Positions 35,149 through 46,099 of a stretch of 64,000 nt of DNA are shown here, one piece after another. Position 1 is the first letter of the stretch, and the number at the start of each line of letters is the position of its first letter. The notes under the pieces are model-generated. The model saw only the letters and a program-made list of their open reading frames with translations. It had not been told where the DNA came from and ran no database searches. The DNA is taken from the NCBI GenBank assembly GCA_002900995.3, contig CM035310.1, forward strand, positions 696,771-760,770, given 5' to 3'. Source of the stretch: Ganoderma boninense (Eukaryota > Basidiomycota > Agaricomycetes > Polyporales > Polyporaceae). A program made the position numbers and the translations under genes.

Positions 35149-35838
35149 AGGCAGCCGGTGGCTGCGAGGATTTCTGTTAGGATTCCTGTAGAGGTGCCCA
35201 CGCTGCTGCTTCTGTTGCTGTGACTCGACTGACCGACCATACCTCGTACGTATATTCCGAGCGGACCATACGTGTGATACTGTTCTTGGCTCCCTGACAT
35301 TAGTGTATTGTACGACCTGGCCCAGTACTCTGTATGATAATATCTATACCTCTTGCATTCGGTTACTACTCTTTAGGGTATGGGTGTGCACAAGGGCCCA
35401 GGGCCATCGCCGTTTTGAAAAGGGAAGGCTATAAGGTACTTGGGGGTAAGACCCTAATTGACAATCGAGGTGCATGCGCAATCTTGAAACTGTAAACGTG
35501 GCATGGCATTGTCCATTGTCAGCCCGCGAGCATGGAGGGAGGTAGCGACACAGGTACATTATCATACACATAGGGTAAGGTAGAGCACTAAGTAACCAAG
35601 CGTACGGGTAGGACGAGGAGCAGCTCGCGGGGGCGAGGCGAACAATACTGAGCAGAATAAGTACTAACACAGACTAAGACACACGGACGCACCACGTTAA
35701 CACCAACGCCAACGCGGCGCACCAGCAACGACGACAATGGTACACGAATGCGAAACAACAGCGACGCCGCGCGTACAAGAACAGGGACGACGTATAAGTA
35801 GAGAGAGGAAGAGAGGCAAGGACGCAACAACGTTCAGT
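35149..35838. other. Convergent 3' intergenic region
   Basis: Lies between the stop codons of the plus-strand acyl-CoA synthetase and the minus-strand HPC2-like gene. It probably holds both 3' UTRs. No gene or clear repeat is seen. Confidence 0.5.
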
Positions 35839-38800
35839 TCAGTCGTTCTCCATCGACTCCTTCTCGTATTTCTTCTTCATCACGCTCACTTCGCGCGAGA
35901 TCTGGCCCGAGGACAGCCAGCCATCCGGGAACGCCGCAACGATCTACGTAGCAGCCATCTGTCAGTCCACGGACACGACACACCTCAAAAGCAGGAACCA
36001 CGTCACGACGCACCTTCTGATACAAGTTCTTCCTTACGCCCTGGTCGCTCACGATCTGGTTCGAGCCCTCCAGCGAGCTGTCAGTTAATTGTCAGTATTA
36101 ATCCCGACCCCGCCCGTCGACACCCAGGCCGTCCCAGCCCGAAAACCCAGGCCAGGCCACTCACTTCTTCTCGTTCTCGATCCGGCAACATTCGTTGCTC
36201 AGACACACCAGCTGCCAGATGATCGTCTTCATCTGGTCCGTCAGCCGGTACCGCTTCGCGGGCGGGTGCGTGTCCCGCCCCTTTCCCCCGCCGCCCGCGC
36301 CGTCTTCGTGCTCGCCGTCGACGTCGATGGCGGGCGGTGCGCTGTTGTCGAGCACGGCGCGCGGTATCATCGGCGTAGCCTGCGCGTCGCTTGCCACCGG
36401 GGAGCCTTCGTGCGAGTGTCCGACGTTCTCGCCGCCGGCCTCGAGCTTCGCGCGCTCTTGTCGCTTCTCTGTAGCGCGGATGCGGTGCACAGGCAAAGGC
36501 AAAGTCAGAATAAGTGTGAGGTGGGGGTAGCGCGGAATGTCGAAGGAGAGGACGCACCCCACTGCATGACGCTCTTCTCCCACTCCTCCTTCGCCTTGAC
36601 GAACCCTTCGTCTGCGAGGCCGCGGAGGTCCTCGATGAGCGCGTTCTGCCGGTCGACCAGGAGGTTCGTGTGGTCCCTCCATATTGTCCGCTTGATCAGT
36701 TTCTAGCGGACCAGCACATAAGCATACATGCACGTTTAGGTACGCGCTCCCACGCGCCGCAGATCGCTGCTCACCGTCATCGTGAACTTGTTGTACGGGA
36801 ACAGCCGCGGCATGAGGTTGAAGAAGTTCTCGTCGTACTCGCCCAGGATGACCGCCTTGAGCGCGACCTGCGAGAGAAGCGGCTTGATCCCCGGCGGGAA
36901 CTTGCCCTTCACCTCCCAGTTCTCCTTCGCGATCGCCTCCTTGAGCACGTCGATCGCCTGCTCCAACTCCGCGCTGAACGGATGCTGCACCCCGCCGTCG
37001 TGCGTCGGAAGCGACATTGGCACCAGCCCGGGCGCAGGAGGGGACATGGGCAATGGCAAGGGAAGCGGGTTCACATCGTCGTCGTCAACAAAACAGAACC
37101 CCGGCGACAGCACACAGTCACTACTCACGATCTCGACCGTCTTCCTGCGCTTCTTCGCGCCCCCCTCGGAGATGCTGCTCGCCGCGACCTGTCCCTCCGA
37201 CAGCTTCCGCTTCAGCTTCCCGCCATCCTCGTTGTCCGAGAGCGCAATCGGTGCATCCCGCGACCCCTCTTCGATCTTCACCCGGCCGTTTGACGACACA
37301 GTTATGCCACCCGCGGGGGCTGAGACGTTTGACAGCGCGGGGAGCGTGATGTTCGCAGTGGAGAGTGCCTGTGAGACAGAGGCGGAGGGGGCGAGGATGT
37401 TGATCTTCTTGGATTTGGGCTTCTTGGTTGACGGCCTGGTACGGATTGGTCATCGGTCAGCATCGAAGGTCTCCTTGCAGCACAGGAACGCTACGAATGG
37501 CGGAAACCAGACAGGAGGTGTTGATCAGCAGATGGAACGAAAGCTCAGGTGTGCGACTGTGTCGATGATCGCACGCCGCACCACGCAAGCATTTAACTCT
37601 TCCGCTCTGGCGCACTGCGAGAATGTGTGCGCGCGTTCTTCATTGCGTCCACTAATACGAGGAGTGTGCGCCAAGGACAAGTTAGGGAATCGAGGGGGCG
37701 CCGGTGGTGTAGCGGCACCATCGGACTAACCAGTGTCCATAAGTGCAGAATACACTGGGTTCGAGACAGTCCCTAGGACTCAGCCATCCTTCACCACTCA
37801 CTGCATGTCAAAGGCCCCTAGGTCGGGGGTTGTCTATGTTCAGCCACGTCGCGTGGCACACGTAGTCACCGCGGCATATGTCCCGTCGACGAAAGGTTAG
37901 CTGATGTTCGGCCACGTCGCGTATCCGACGGTAACCGAACGCAACTGTCTAGGCGACCTGGCCTTTCCCCACGACTACCCTTGCTTATTGAACATATCAG
38001 AAGGTAGTCCAACACTATGCCCACCCCTACGCTGCACTTCGACACAGGAAGTACGACTCAGCAGAGAGATTCAGCGCGAGAGGTGGGCAGTCCGCCCCAC
38101 GTGCAGAGTCTCAGCCGTGGTCTTGGCTGCAAGCAAAAAGCCGCCAAGCTCGTAGACGAGGGGTTTGTCTACGTTCGACGACTAGCTGTGGTCGCGCTTG
38201 GTCACAAGAGACGTCAAGGTCCGTCTACCCGAGATGCCCACACGTTGTGACTACTTCACATAGGCGACCTCGACCTACGAACCTCTGGCATGGAGTGATG
38301 GTAGCCACTTCTGCTGGCCCGAACTGCACCGCAAGCCCTAATGGGACACTGCGGTTCGCGGCAAGAAACGCTCCACCAAACAAAGGTTAGGGAATCGACG
38401 AGTACATTGCATGCCGTATGACAAGTGTTCGAGAGAGTTTGTGAACATGGAGTACGCATATATGCACGCCATTACATGCATATATGCATGTTCGCTCACA
38501 TGCATGCAAACAAGAGCCCGCAAACAAGAGCCCGCGGGATGGGCAAGTACGAGGAAGGAGGACGAGGACGTACTTGTTCAGGAGAGCAACCTGACCGCTC
38601 GAGACATAGAAGCCCTTTTGCTTTGTCTGCGCAAAGAAGGTGCGCTCGTCTTGTGCGAGCTCCGAGTCGTCGATGAAGGGGTCGGTAGTGTCGTAGTACT
38701 CGGAAGCATGATTGCGCTGCGAAGAAACAGTGGGGTGAGCACCGAGCGACGTCTAGCAGGTAATTAGGGTATAGAGGGTGCCCTATATGCGCGCGGTAAG

Positions 38801-39566
38801 GAGTGCATACATGGGATGGAGGCGGCCTGTATGCGCCGCCGTATACGCGCGCGCCATGAACGAGTGTCCGGCACCGCCCGCCCGCAGCGCGCACGGGTTC
38901 GGCAGCACATTCTCCGCCAGGGAGTGCGCAGGGCTCTCGAAGAGAGTGGAAGAGGGGTGCTCACCCGTTTGCGCCGCTTGCCCTTCTGCTGTGCATCGCC
39001 CTCGGCGGGGGCAGGCTCGGGCTCGGGGGGCTCAGGCTCGCCCTCGCCCTCGCTCTCGTCGCTCGTATCGTGCTTGCCGAGGTCCGGGACGGGGGTGGCC
39101 GGACGCTGGCCGGTGGACTTTGCGAGGTCGGAGATGTTGACCTCGTAGTCGTCGGGGCCGCCGAGCTGGATGTCTAGCCGGATGGTCTGGAGAGGCTGGC
39201 GGGCCGGAGGCGGGGGCGGGGACGGGGAGGCACGAGGAGCGGCAGATTTCGTTGACTTTGGTTTGGCGCCCGGGGGCGCTGCGGCTACGTTGGACGATGA
39301 TGGCTTCGACTTGCGGCCCCGCGCGCGCCCTCGGCGGGGGCGGCGGCCTCGCTGGAGGAGGCGGAGGCGGAGGCGGCGGGAGGGGAGGGGAAGGTCGGCG
39401 GAGGAGGTATGGGAGTCGTCGTCAACGACGATGGGGGAGTTCTGTGCTGGCGACGGAGAGGGAGGTGGCGAGGAGGACTTAGACGACGCCGACTCAGAAG
39501 CGCTCCCGTCCTGGGCCTCGAGGGCATCGGGGGCGCCATCTCGACGTCGCTGGGGACGGTATCCAT
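35839..39566 (-). CDS. HPC2: HPC2/ubinuclein-like subunit of the HIR histone chaperone
   Basis: Probable subunit of the HIR/HIRA complex, which deposits H3-H4 outside S phase. The Hpc2-related domain is clear at about 38.58-38.71 kb: Y-D-T-T-D-P-F-I-D-D-S-E-L then K-G-F-Y-V-S-S-G. An upstream exon near 39.1 kb encodes L-D-I-Q-L-G-G-P-D-D-Y-E-V-N plus a basic K-G-K-R-R-K-R patch. The ubinuclein middle region at about 36.78 kb has L-F-P-Y-N-K-F-T-M. The C-terminal exons end in K-K-K-Y-E-K-E-S-M-E-N-D at 35839. A 1138-nt intron (37436-38573), far longer than its neighbours, carries a SINE. The 5' end is not settled: the chosen ATG at 39564-39566 is in another frame from the Ser-rich exon near 39.4 kb, so an intron or a different start is needed. 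Confidence 0.82.
37681..37693. repeat. Left target-site duplication of the SINE
   Basis: The 13-mer GTTAGGGAATCGA occurs here and exactly at 38386-38398, directly flanking the tRNA-like element. Confidence 0.8.
37694..38385 (+). mobile_element. tRNA-derived SINE inside an HPC2 intron
   Basis: A 692-bp element bounded by perfect 13-bp direct repeats. Its first 80 bp contain an RNA polymerase III A box, TGGTGTAGCGG at 37705-37715, which fits TRGYNNARNGG. A B box starting GGTTCGA lies at 37758. The D-arm (GGTG...CACC) folds, but the acceptor stem does not pair, so this is a tRNA-like head and not a functional tRNA. The body contains near-duplicate blocks around TGTTCRGCCACGTCGCGT at about 37834 and 37904. 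The 3' end is A-rich (ACCAAACAAAG). It sits antisense to the host gene and would be spliced out with the intron. Confidence 0.72.
38386..38398. repeat. Right target-site duplication of the SINE
   Basis: Exact copy of the 13-mer at 37681-37693. Confidence 0.8.
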
Positions 39567-40796
39567 GGGCAGGAGGGGAGGGGGAGGGGGGAGGAGGAGA
39601 GGGAAGTTACCTAATATGGCAGTCTTCGAGGGGACGGGAGGGAGAGATGGAAGATTGCCATCGTCAGCGATGCGGAGGATGAGAATACTTGTTTCGGTTG
39701 GTCCGGTTGACGACTGGGCGAGTGGCGAGTGCAGAGGATCGGCGCGGCCTTTGGCCACCCTTTCTCGCATCCCCATTGGCCCGGCCTTTGCCAGATACGA
39801 TTGCCCTGAGCGCCCGTCTCTGAACATCCTCCTCGTCCCCTCCCGCGGCTGTCCTAACCCCTCCTCCACCCTGCACCCACCCCGGAGCCTCTCTCAGCCG
39901 CCATTCTGCCAACTTTATGGTACACGAAGGTGGGGAAGTGCATCTGTACATCCGGTTGTGTCCGACAGTGCGGAAAGCCACCGGTGCCTCAGCGCCCCTC
40001 TGTTCGAATCTTGCAGCTCCACGAAAATCCCGTCCAAAAATCCACGCGGTTGTGGTGGGCACCTCTTCTTGACCTCTATCAATACCGTTCACGACTGAGT
40101 TAAGCTTATTTATTTGTCAATAAATAAATGGGCACACATGCAATATTATAATCGCTTCAGGCGCATCTCCTCCGCGCACGTACATCCTGGGTACATCCAT
40201 CGGGTTCCAGATACCGAGCCGACAGAATATCGCCGCCCGACGCCCGACACATGTCACCGATGGCATTTCCCACTCTTCGCCAACTCTGCGCTCGACAGAG
40301 CTGCTCATCAATGCCATGCATATCGGCACAATACAAATATTGTATCACAGCTGACTGGTGAGATTTCGGACCGTGAGCCGCGCGCCCACCCTGTGGCACT
40401 GAGGAATCCGACTGTTCGGTTGCTTTAAATTAACTTACAGTGCGTCGATAAGAAGCTTCCGCATACCATGCATACGTTGCTCTTAGGTATGTCTTCATCG
40501 CAATCCTCTACTGTACTTCTTGCAAGGCAAGACTAGAGCCAGACGAATCGATGACCTCAGTAGCCTTAGACCGTGTTCATTGAAGGGTGGTCCACAGCGA
40601 TGTCTCACGGACAGTTTCATAATCTCATCTTACCTACGGGGGCGGATGTCATAGCTATGAGTAACACGGGAAGAGGATGGCTGGATAGGAAAGTCGTGGA
40701 TGAAGAGCGAGATATCAGTCCGTACCAGAAAAATCAGACATACATCATGAGCGCTGCAAGGCAGCACCATCGAGAGATGGTTCATGTGTATCGGGA
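39567..40796. other. Intergenic region, mostly unassigned
   Basis: Contains the 5' flank of the HPC2-like gene and an AT-rich imperfect palindrome (TTATTTATTTG then CAATAAATAAA) at about 40107-40129. A short plus-strand frame at 40573-40800 has no recognised domain and I do not call it. Confidence 0.4.
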
Positions 40797-42290
40797 GTGA
40801 ACTTGACCCACCATAGTCCGTGTCTCTCCAACACGAATGCATCCTGCTTCGCGCGGGCTAGTACGCCGTGGCCATCGCGCACAATCCGGAAACACATACG
40901 TCCGACTCCCGACGTCCAAACATTCGAGGGAGCCGACCACCTCCACGCTCACCGCAAGCGAGCTCGCAAGGACGTCCGCCGCAAGACGCAAGCTAGGAGG
41001 TACCTGCCAGAAATCTGTATCAGAGTAGCGAACGAGTAGGATCCGTCCTCGAAGTCTAGATGACACAGTAGGACGCGCAGATCGCGCAGGCGCGCGCGCG
41101 AGGGCCAAGATATCCTAGAAGCGCGGTTAACATCCAACTGTCGGCTCACGGAAAAGGCTCACTTACTACAGACGCTGCAGTGGCACCTGCCAGACGGTAT
41201 AGATGGATAACTTCGTGCGCAGGGCAACGGCGCAGTATTCGGAGTATCTCAGAGGAGCTGATGGTTGGCGAATGCCACCCCAATGACTGGGACATAATTC
41301 TGCGATCGTGTTCGAGAAGATTGACATAGTGGCGGGGCCTGGCAGCAGCGCAGAAAGAGGCGTAGAAGGGTGGGAGGGAAGATGAGAGTAGAACTCGTCG
41401 TCAGGATGGGGATAGGAAACAAGCAGCTCCTCGAGATCTGGGCAGGGGAACTCGGCACCGGCGATCCGAGTCCCCGCAGGCCATAAGTATCTCCTGGCGC
41501 GGCAAGTTTATCGGCTGCGCGAGGGTTAACGAGAGCTTCCGGAGGCAAGGCATGTTCGCGAGCATGGAGATGGATATGTACCAAACAAATTGTTGCGCGT
41601 GCGCTCCGGGAAAGACGAGAACATTGCAGCGTCCGATCAATCATCACAGACAGTTCGCGGAGGCGAGGGAACTCCTCCGTGCTCACTCAGACAATTGAAG
41701 GGTGCGCATTCGCTCGGGATGGCTAGAGTTTCGAGCAAGTGTCGGGTGTTGGCCTGTCGTAAGAGGACGGAAAGAATTTTGACCTCGGTGGCCGAAACTC
41801 GGAGAAAAGCGTCCAATGGTTAGTCGATAGTGGCAAGAGAGTTCGCGAGGAGACGTAGCGAGTGCTCGGTCTCGGGAGGGAGGATATGACGATCGTCCAG
41901 ATGACCGCGAATGTGGAGATGACGCCAGCTGAGGAACTTGAAGCTTGAAGAACCGCATGAATTGTCTCCCATGGAATGCTGTGAAGATGAGCGGGGCAAA
42001 CAGTGCGGACATGCGGCATAGGTTGGCGGTAAGGGGTCGTCGGCCAACCGACAAACGCATCGAGCTGCATCGAAGGGTCTATGAAGAGGCCGCTGATCAA
42101 GCATGGAGCGTAACAGATTTACCAAAAGTGACATCACGCATCTTGGCTCTGAATGGCTGTCGGCATGGTGTGTCTGGATTGAAATTGCGGCTCGGAGCCT
42201 AGGATAGACAGGCAAACAAATGACAATGAGATTATACACAAGCACGCCTTATCCAGAAGCTCACCTTGATGAAGAGAGTCAACGGGTTGG
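40797..42290 (-). pseudogene. Decayed family B F-box gene (B2)
   Basis: Minus-strand copy of the intact F-box gene at 1139-3130. Conserved pieces include L-H-I-R-G-H-L-D-D-R-H-I-L-P-P-E-T-E, L-A-N-M-P-C-L-R-K-L-S-L-T-L and S-L-R-L-A-A-D-V-L-A-S-S-L, but they lie in different frames. Near 42030 the sequence jumps from the start of the F-box (C-R-L plus D-D) straight to the segment equivalent to 1797 of the intact gene, so about 350 bp holding the F-box and the following intron are gone. The start-codon exon has TTG in place of ATG. B-type upstream sequence continues to about 42.4 kb. Confidence 0.8.
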
Positions 42291-42686
42291 ACGCTGTCCT
42301 GCGGTGCAAGTCCTTAGTGAGGCATCTGAGGCGGCAATCGGCGCCCATGATCAGTGCGGTATTTGGGGCTATTTGTCGCCGCCCACGAGCCGACTGCCGA
42401 CGCCGACCAGGGTGATCACACATTTGAACCATGACACTGGAGACTCAGTACTGAGTACTAAGTGCTCAGTGTGGCCGAGTACCTGGCAGGCACCTTACAG
42501 CCGGTAGAGGGACTCGAGGTTGCACCATCGAGACTCGGATTTGCGCACGGTTAGCCCACGACAGGTGGCTTCTTGCTGGTGTCGAACACCTCGTCGTATC
42601 GTCCGTGTCTGGGGTATGCCTGACTCCATATCCATGGGTAATATACATGAAAATCCAATGTATGTTCAGCTCTTATCGCGTATGCT

Positions 42687-45358
42687 CTACAACTTCGCGC
42701 TTGCGAGCCGCTGTCCGCGCTCGAGCATCGGCTTGATGTACTTCTAAATCCAGTGTCAACATCCCTCGGCGAACTGTCACAGCGAGGACCAAACTTACCT
42801 CGTAGCCCTCAGGTATCTCAGACTCGTTCAGAGGCTCCAATTGCGCCATCTTGTAGAGTGTCTCGTACGCGTTCCCATCGTAGCCCCCGAGTGCACTGCA
42901 AATAGTCAGTAAATAGTCGTTTCCTCAAATCCACGTCCCCTTTCAGTGCAGACGAACGGCCCACCTATCCAGCTCCCAATCCGACAACTCAAACCCGTCC
43001 GAGAGCCCAATCGCCTCCGGGAGCAGTTCCTCACAAAGCCTTTTAATAGCTACGCGCAGCTCCCTCGACAGGTCCCCCGCAGAGCCCGCCTTGCCCAGCA
43101 GACCGAACGACAGGACATCGGTCAAGCCGCTCTCCACCGTCGTCAGCAAGTGCTATCCCACATCGACGTCAGTGTAGTCACTCATCGGAGGAGGCAAGCG
43201 GCACAAACCAGGGTATACAGCTTCCGGAGGACAGCCGCCTCCTTTCCGCTGATGCTGTCGTCCAGCCCGTCGATGATGTCGCCGACCTGCGCAGCGACGA
43301 ACGCGTCCGTCACCGCGCGCGCGACACGCTGGTCCATGCTCGCGTCCGGGTCCGCCGCGTGCGTCGCCCGCTCGCGCACCATGCACGCCGCTCGCCGCTC
43401 CAGCAGCTCAACCACTCTACGCGGGTTGCCCCACCTCGCCCTGGACACCGCGCCAGCACCACCCGCACCGACATCGGCCAGCTGCCGCAAATACGCCTCG
43501 TTCGGCGCGAGCTCAACGTCGACCCCAGCTCCCTGCCCTGGAGCAGTGACACGGGCGAACGCCTTGAGCGCAGCGCGCACGACCTGGCTGTCGAGCACGA
43601 AGTTGTCGCCCTCGAACGTCGCGGCGGGGACGTAGTCCGCGTAGAGCCGGCCCACGCCCGCGAACGCGCTGAAGCCGTGCCCGCCCATCGACCGGCGCGC
43701 GGTCTCGAGGTCCGCGGCCGCGTGCGTGGTGACGAGCACCTTCAGGCCGGCGGTCGTCGCGTGCATCGAGGGCAGGAGGGAGGTGTCGCCGTTCGAGAGG
43801 CGGGTCAGGAGGGCTGCGAAGGCCGTCGTCTGCGTGTGCGGGGGAGGGGAGGTTTAGAGTGGGAGGAGGGGCGTGAGAGAGAGAGGGAGAGAGGGGAGAG
43901 AGGAGAGAGGGAGAGAGGGAGAGAGGGAGAGAGGGAGAGAGGAGAGAGGGAGAGGGGAGAGAGGAGAGAGGGAGAGAGGGAGGGACGCACGAGGTTGCGG
44001 CCGAGGAGGATGAAGACGTAGGCGCGGGCGAGGATGGGCAGCAGGCGGTGATATACGGAGGGGTATTTTATTACTTGCTGCTCGAGCCCGTCTTCGCCTC
44101 TTGTGCCTTGTCGCCGGATAGTCGCATAGCGGATGGCGATAGTCACAGCTAGGAGGGGACATTCGGGAATCAGATATGAGCAAGCATACGTTGACATCGT
44201 ACATACCTCGGGCAATTGTCCATCCGGCAGAGCTCACCATGCTAGAGCAAGATCGAACCACACACATGGTGAAGTCAAGGGGGGGCGTACCTCGACCTGA
44301 TGTACAGCATCTTGAGCGAGAGCAGCACAGTCAGCATCACCGTGGCACACAGAGTAGGACACTCACTCCTCCATAGCTCAGCTTCGCATGCGGCGGCCGC
44401 ACATACTCCCCCTGGTCTGTCACGCCCGCAAACGCGCTCAGCATCTGCTCCTTCGGGATCCTTACCCTCTCGAACCGCGCAAACCCGTTGTCGACCGCCG
44501 CGAACCCGCCCATCGCCTTCGGCCCAATGTCCCCGATCGTGATCCCCGGCAGCGTCCGGTGGTCCTCGAGCGACCGCAGCTGCACGAAGAACAGGTGCGG
44601 GCCCGCGTCGCGCCCCGACGGGAGGATAAGCCGTGCCTGGACGACCCCGTGCGTCGCGGTCCTGCCGAGGGCCCCGATCCACCACTTGGCTGCGGTCGGC
44701 GTGGGCGTGTGCAGCTCGAACTCGCGCGTGAGGGGCAGGTAGGTCGCGGTGGTCTCGAGGGCGGCGACGTTGGTGCCGTGGCCGAGCTCGGTCTGGAGGT
44801 AGCAGCCGAGGATGCCGCGGTGCGCGATGAGGGCGGCGTACTTTGCGTGGAGCTCGGGGGAGCCCTGGGACTTGATGATGGGTTCGAATGCTACGGGTTG
44901 CGGGATGGAGTGGAGGGGGAATGATATGCTTGGTACGGAGAGGGCGCGGGGTCTGAGGAGAGGATTGGACGTACCTGCCATGTGGAGCTGGATGGGGAGG
45001 GGCTCGTCGAGGATCTTGAATGCGAGGGCCACATCCTCGGCGGACCACTGATGCTTCCCCGCTAACTCATGCACACGGTTCGTCATAGCCAGCCCGCGGG
45101 TGTAGAGCTGTGTGCGGGTGATGAACGGTCGGCGAGACTTGTCGAAGATGGGGTCGTTGGAGAGGATGGCCAGGATGCGTTGGCGAGCCTCCCAATCCGT
45201 CTCGCCTGCACGAACAGCCCATCAGCTCACTGGACGTAGGCAGCTGGTGGTTTGTACGACTTACCCCAAAGGTACACCGACAGCTTCTTTGGGTCGACGG
45301 CAGACATCTCCCGGGCCCGTTTCATGTCTGCTACATTCTGATTCTGTGAGTCGATCAT
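42687..45358 (-). CDS. Peroxisomal acyl-CoA oxidase
   Basis: First, FAD-dependent and H2O2-producing step of peroxisomal beta-oxidation. Translation starts M-I-D-S-Q-N-Q-N from ATG 45356-45358. Exon 1 is 45265-45358, exon 2 is 44975-45205 and exon 3 starts at 44890. Family blocks include the L-H-G-T-N-V and E-F-E-L-H-T-P-T region, G-D-I-G-P-K-A-M-G-G, and R-R-S-M-G-G-H-G-F-S. T-F-E-G-D-N-F-V-L-D-S-Q near 43.6 kb is typical of the C-terminal oxidase domain. The last exon gives K-Y-I-K-P-M-L-E-R-G-Q-R-L-A-S-A-K-L, and the terminal A-K-L is a valid PTS1 import signal. All examined junctions are GT-AG. A decayed duplicate lies at 6765-9640. With the acyl-CoA synthetase 8 kb away it covers activation and first oxidation of fatty acids. 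Confidence 0.92.
43866..43990. repeat. GAGAGGGA purine microsatellite within an ACOX intron
   Basis: About 120 bp of imperfect GAGAGG/GAGAGA repeats on the plus strand. On the coding (minus) strand it forms the polypyrimidine body of the intron between the exon ending L-L-G-R-N-L and the one starting T-T-A-F-A. Confidence 0.85.
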
Positions 45359-45619
45359 GCTCGGGTTTGCAGCCGCGAGTATCGTGTCCTTGAGTCCCCA
45401 CTTATGGCCCGCAGCTCAGAGCAACGCACAGAAGAGCTTTTTGGCGACAGAACATGCATGACGCTGATGGCGGCGGTCATGAGAAGAACGGTCGGTCAAA
45501 GAGGAACTCCGGCTGCCGGCAGCGCTCATTGCCGCCCTCAGACAGCGCCAAGGGCACCCCGCGAGTCGAACAAAATGCACAACTCAAGCGGCGACGACCT
45601 CTCTTTTAGAGGAGTAAAT

Positions 45620-45643
45620 GTCCCCTTCGGGGTGACATACGAA

Positions 45644-45674
<31 letters not shown>

Positions 45675-45733
45675 GGCCCCTGCACAAGGATGACACGCTT
45701 TCCCGGAGTGGTAGACCTACGGGTCTCAATATT
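45620..45733 (+). ncRNA. U6: U6 spliceosomal snRNA
   Basis: Starts with the capping-type stem-loop GUCCCC-UUCG-GGGUGAC, then a near-universal U6 core. That core has the ACAGAGA box at 45658-45664, the catalytic AGC at 45670-45672 and the internal stem-loop through GGAUGACACGC. It is the core of the spliceosome active site. The 3' part can fold a small hairpin, AGACC-UACG-GGUCU (45713-45726), before U-rich sequence that would serve as RNA polymerase III terminator and La-binding end. No intron interrupts the core. The 3' end is approximate. Confidence 0.93.
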
Positions 45734-46099
45734 TATTTTCTTTCTCTCCGCCAAACCGACCTTCCTTGATTTGGGGTACGTGTCATCTCCGATCTTCTTG
45801 GTCTATGCCCCACATCATGTTTTTTTTTCTGCTGCGCAAATCCGTGGTTCAGTGTTGTCGACACCGCCTGGCCCAACTTCTGTTCCGCTACAGTATCCAT
45901 GGTCCATATGAGAGCGGTCAGGGGTATCGACTCCCCTCTCATCCAACCACTACGAGCACAGGCCTTCTAGAGCACCTCTCGGACGATATACTAGTGATCC
46001 TCTCTACGGGTTTCTTGGCGTGGTGTAAGTGCGTTGCTGCAAGTTAATGTAAGTAAGTAGTTTCATATGTTATACCAGCTGGGCGAGGCCCCCTAACGT

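Noticed and set aside
37694..37775. Functional tRNA gene
   Set aside because: A and B boxes and a D-arm are present, but the acceptor stem does not pair and the anticodon arm is irregular. The 13-bp flanking duplications favour a SINE head.
40573..40800. Short plus-strand 75-codon gene
   Set aside because: No recognisable domain, splicing or homology to neighbours. It is too short to support.
43866..43990. CRISPR-like array
   Set aside because: It is a simple purine microsatellite without unique spacers, inside an intron of a eukaryotic gene.
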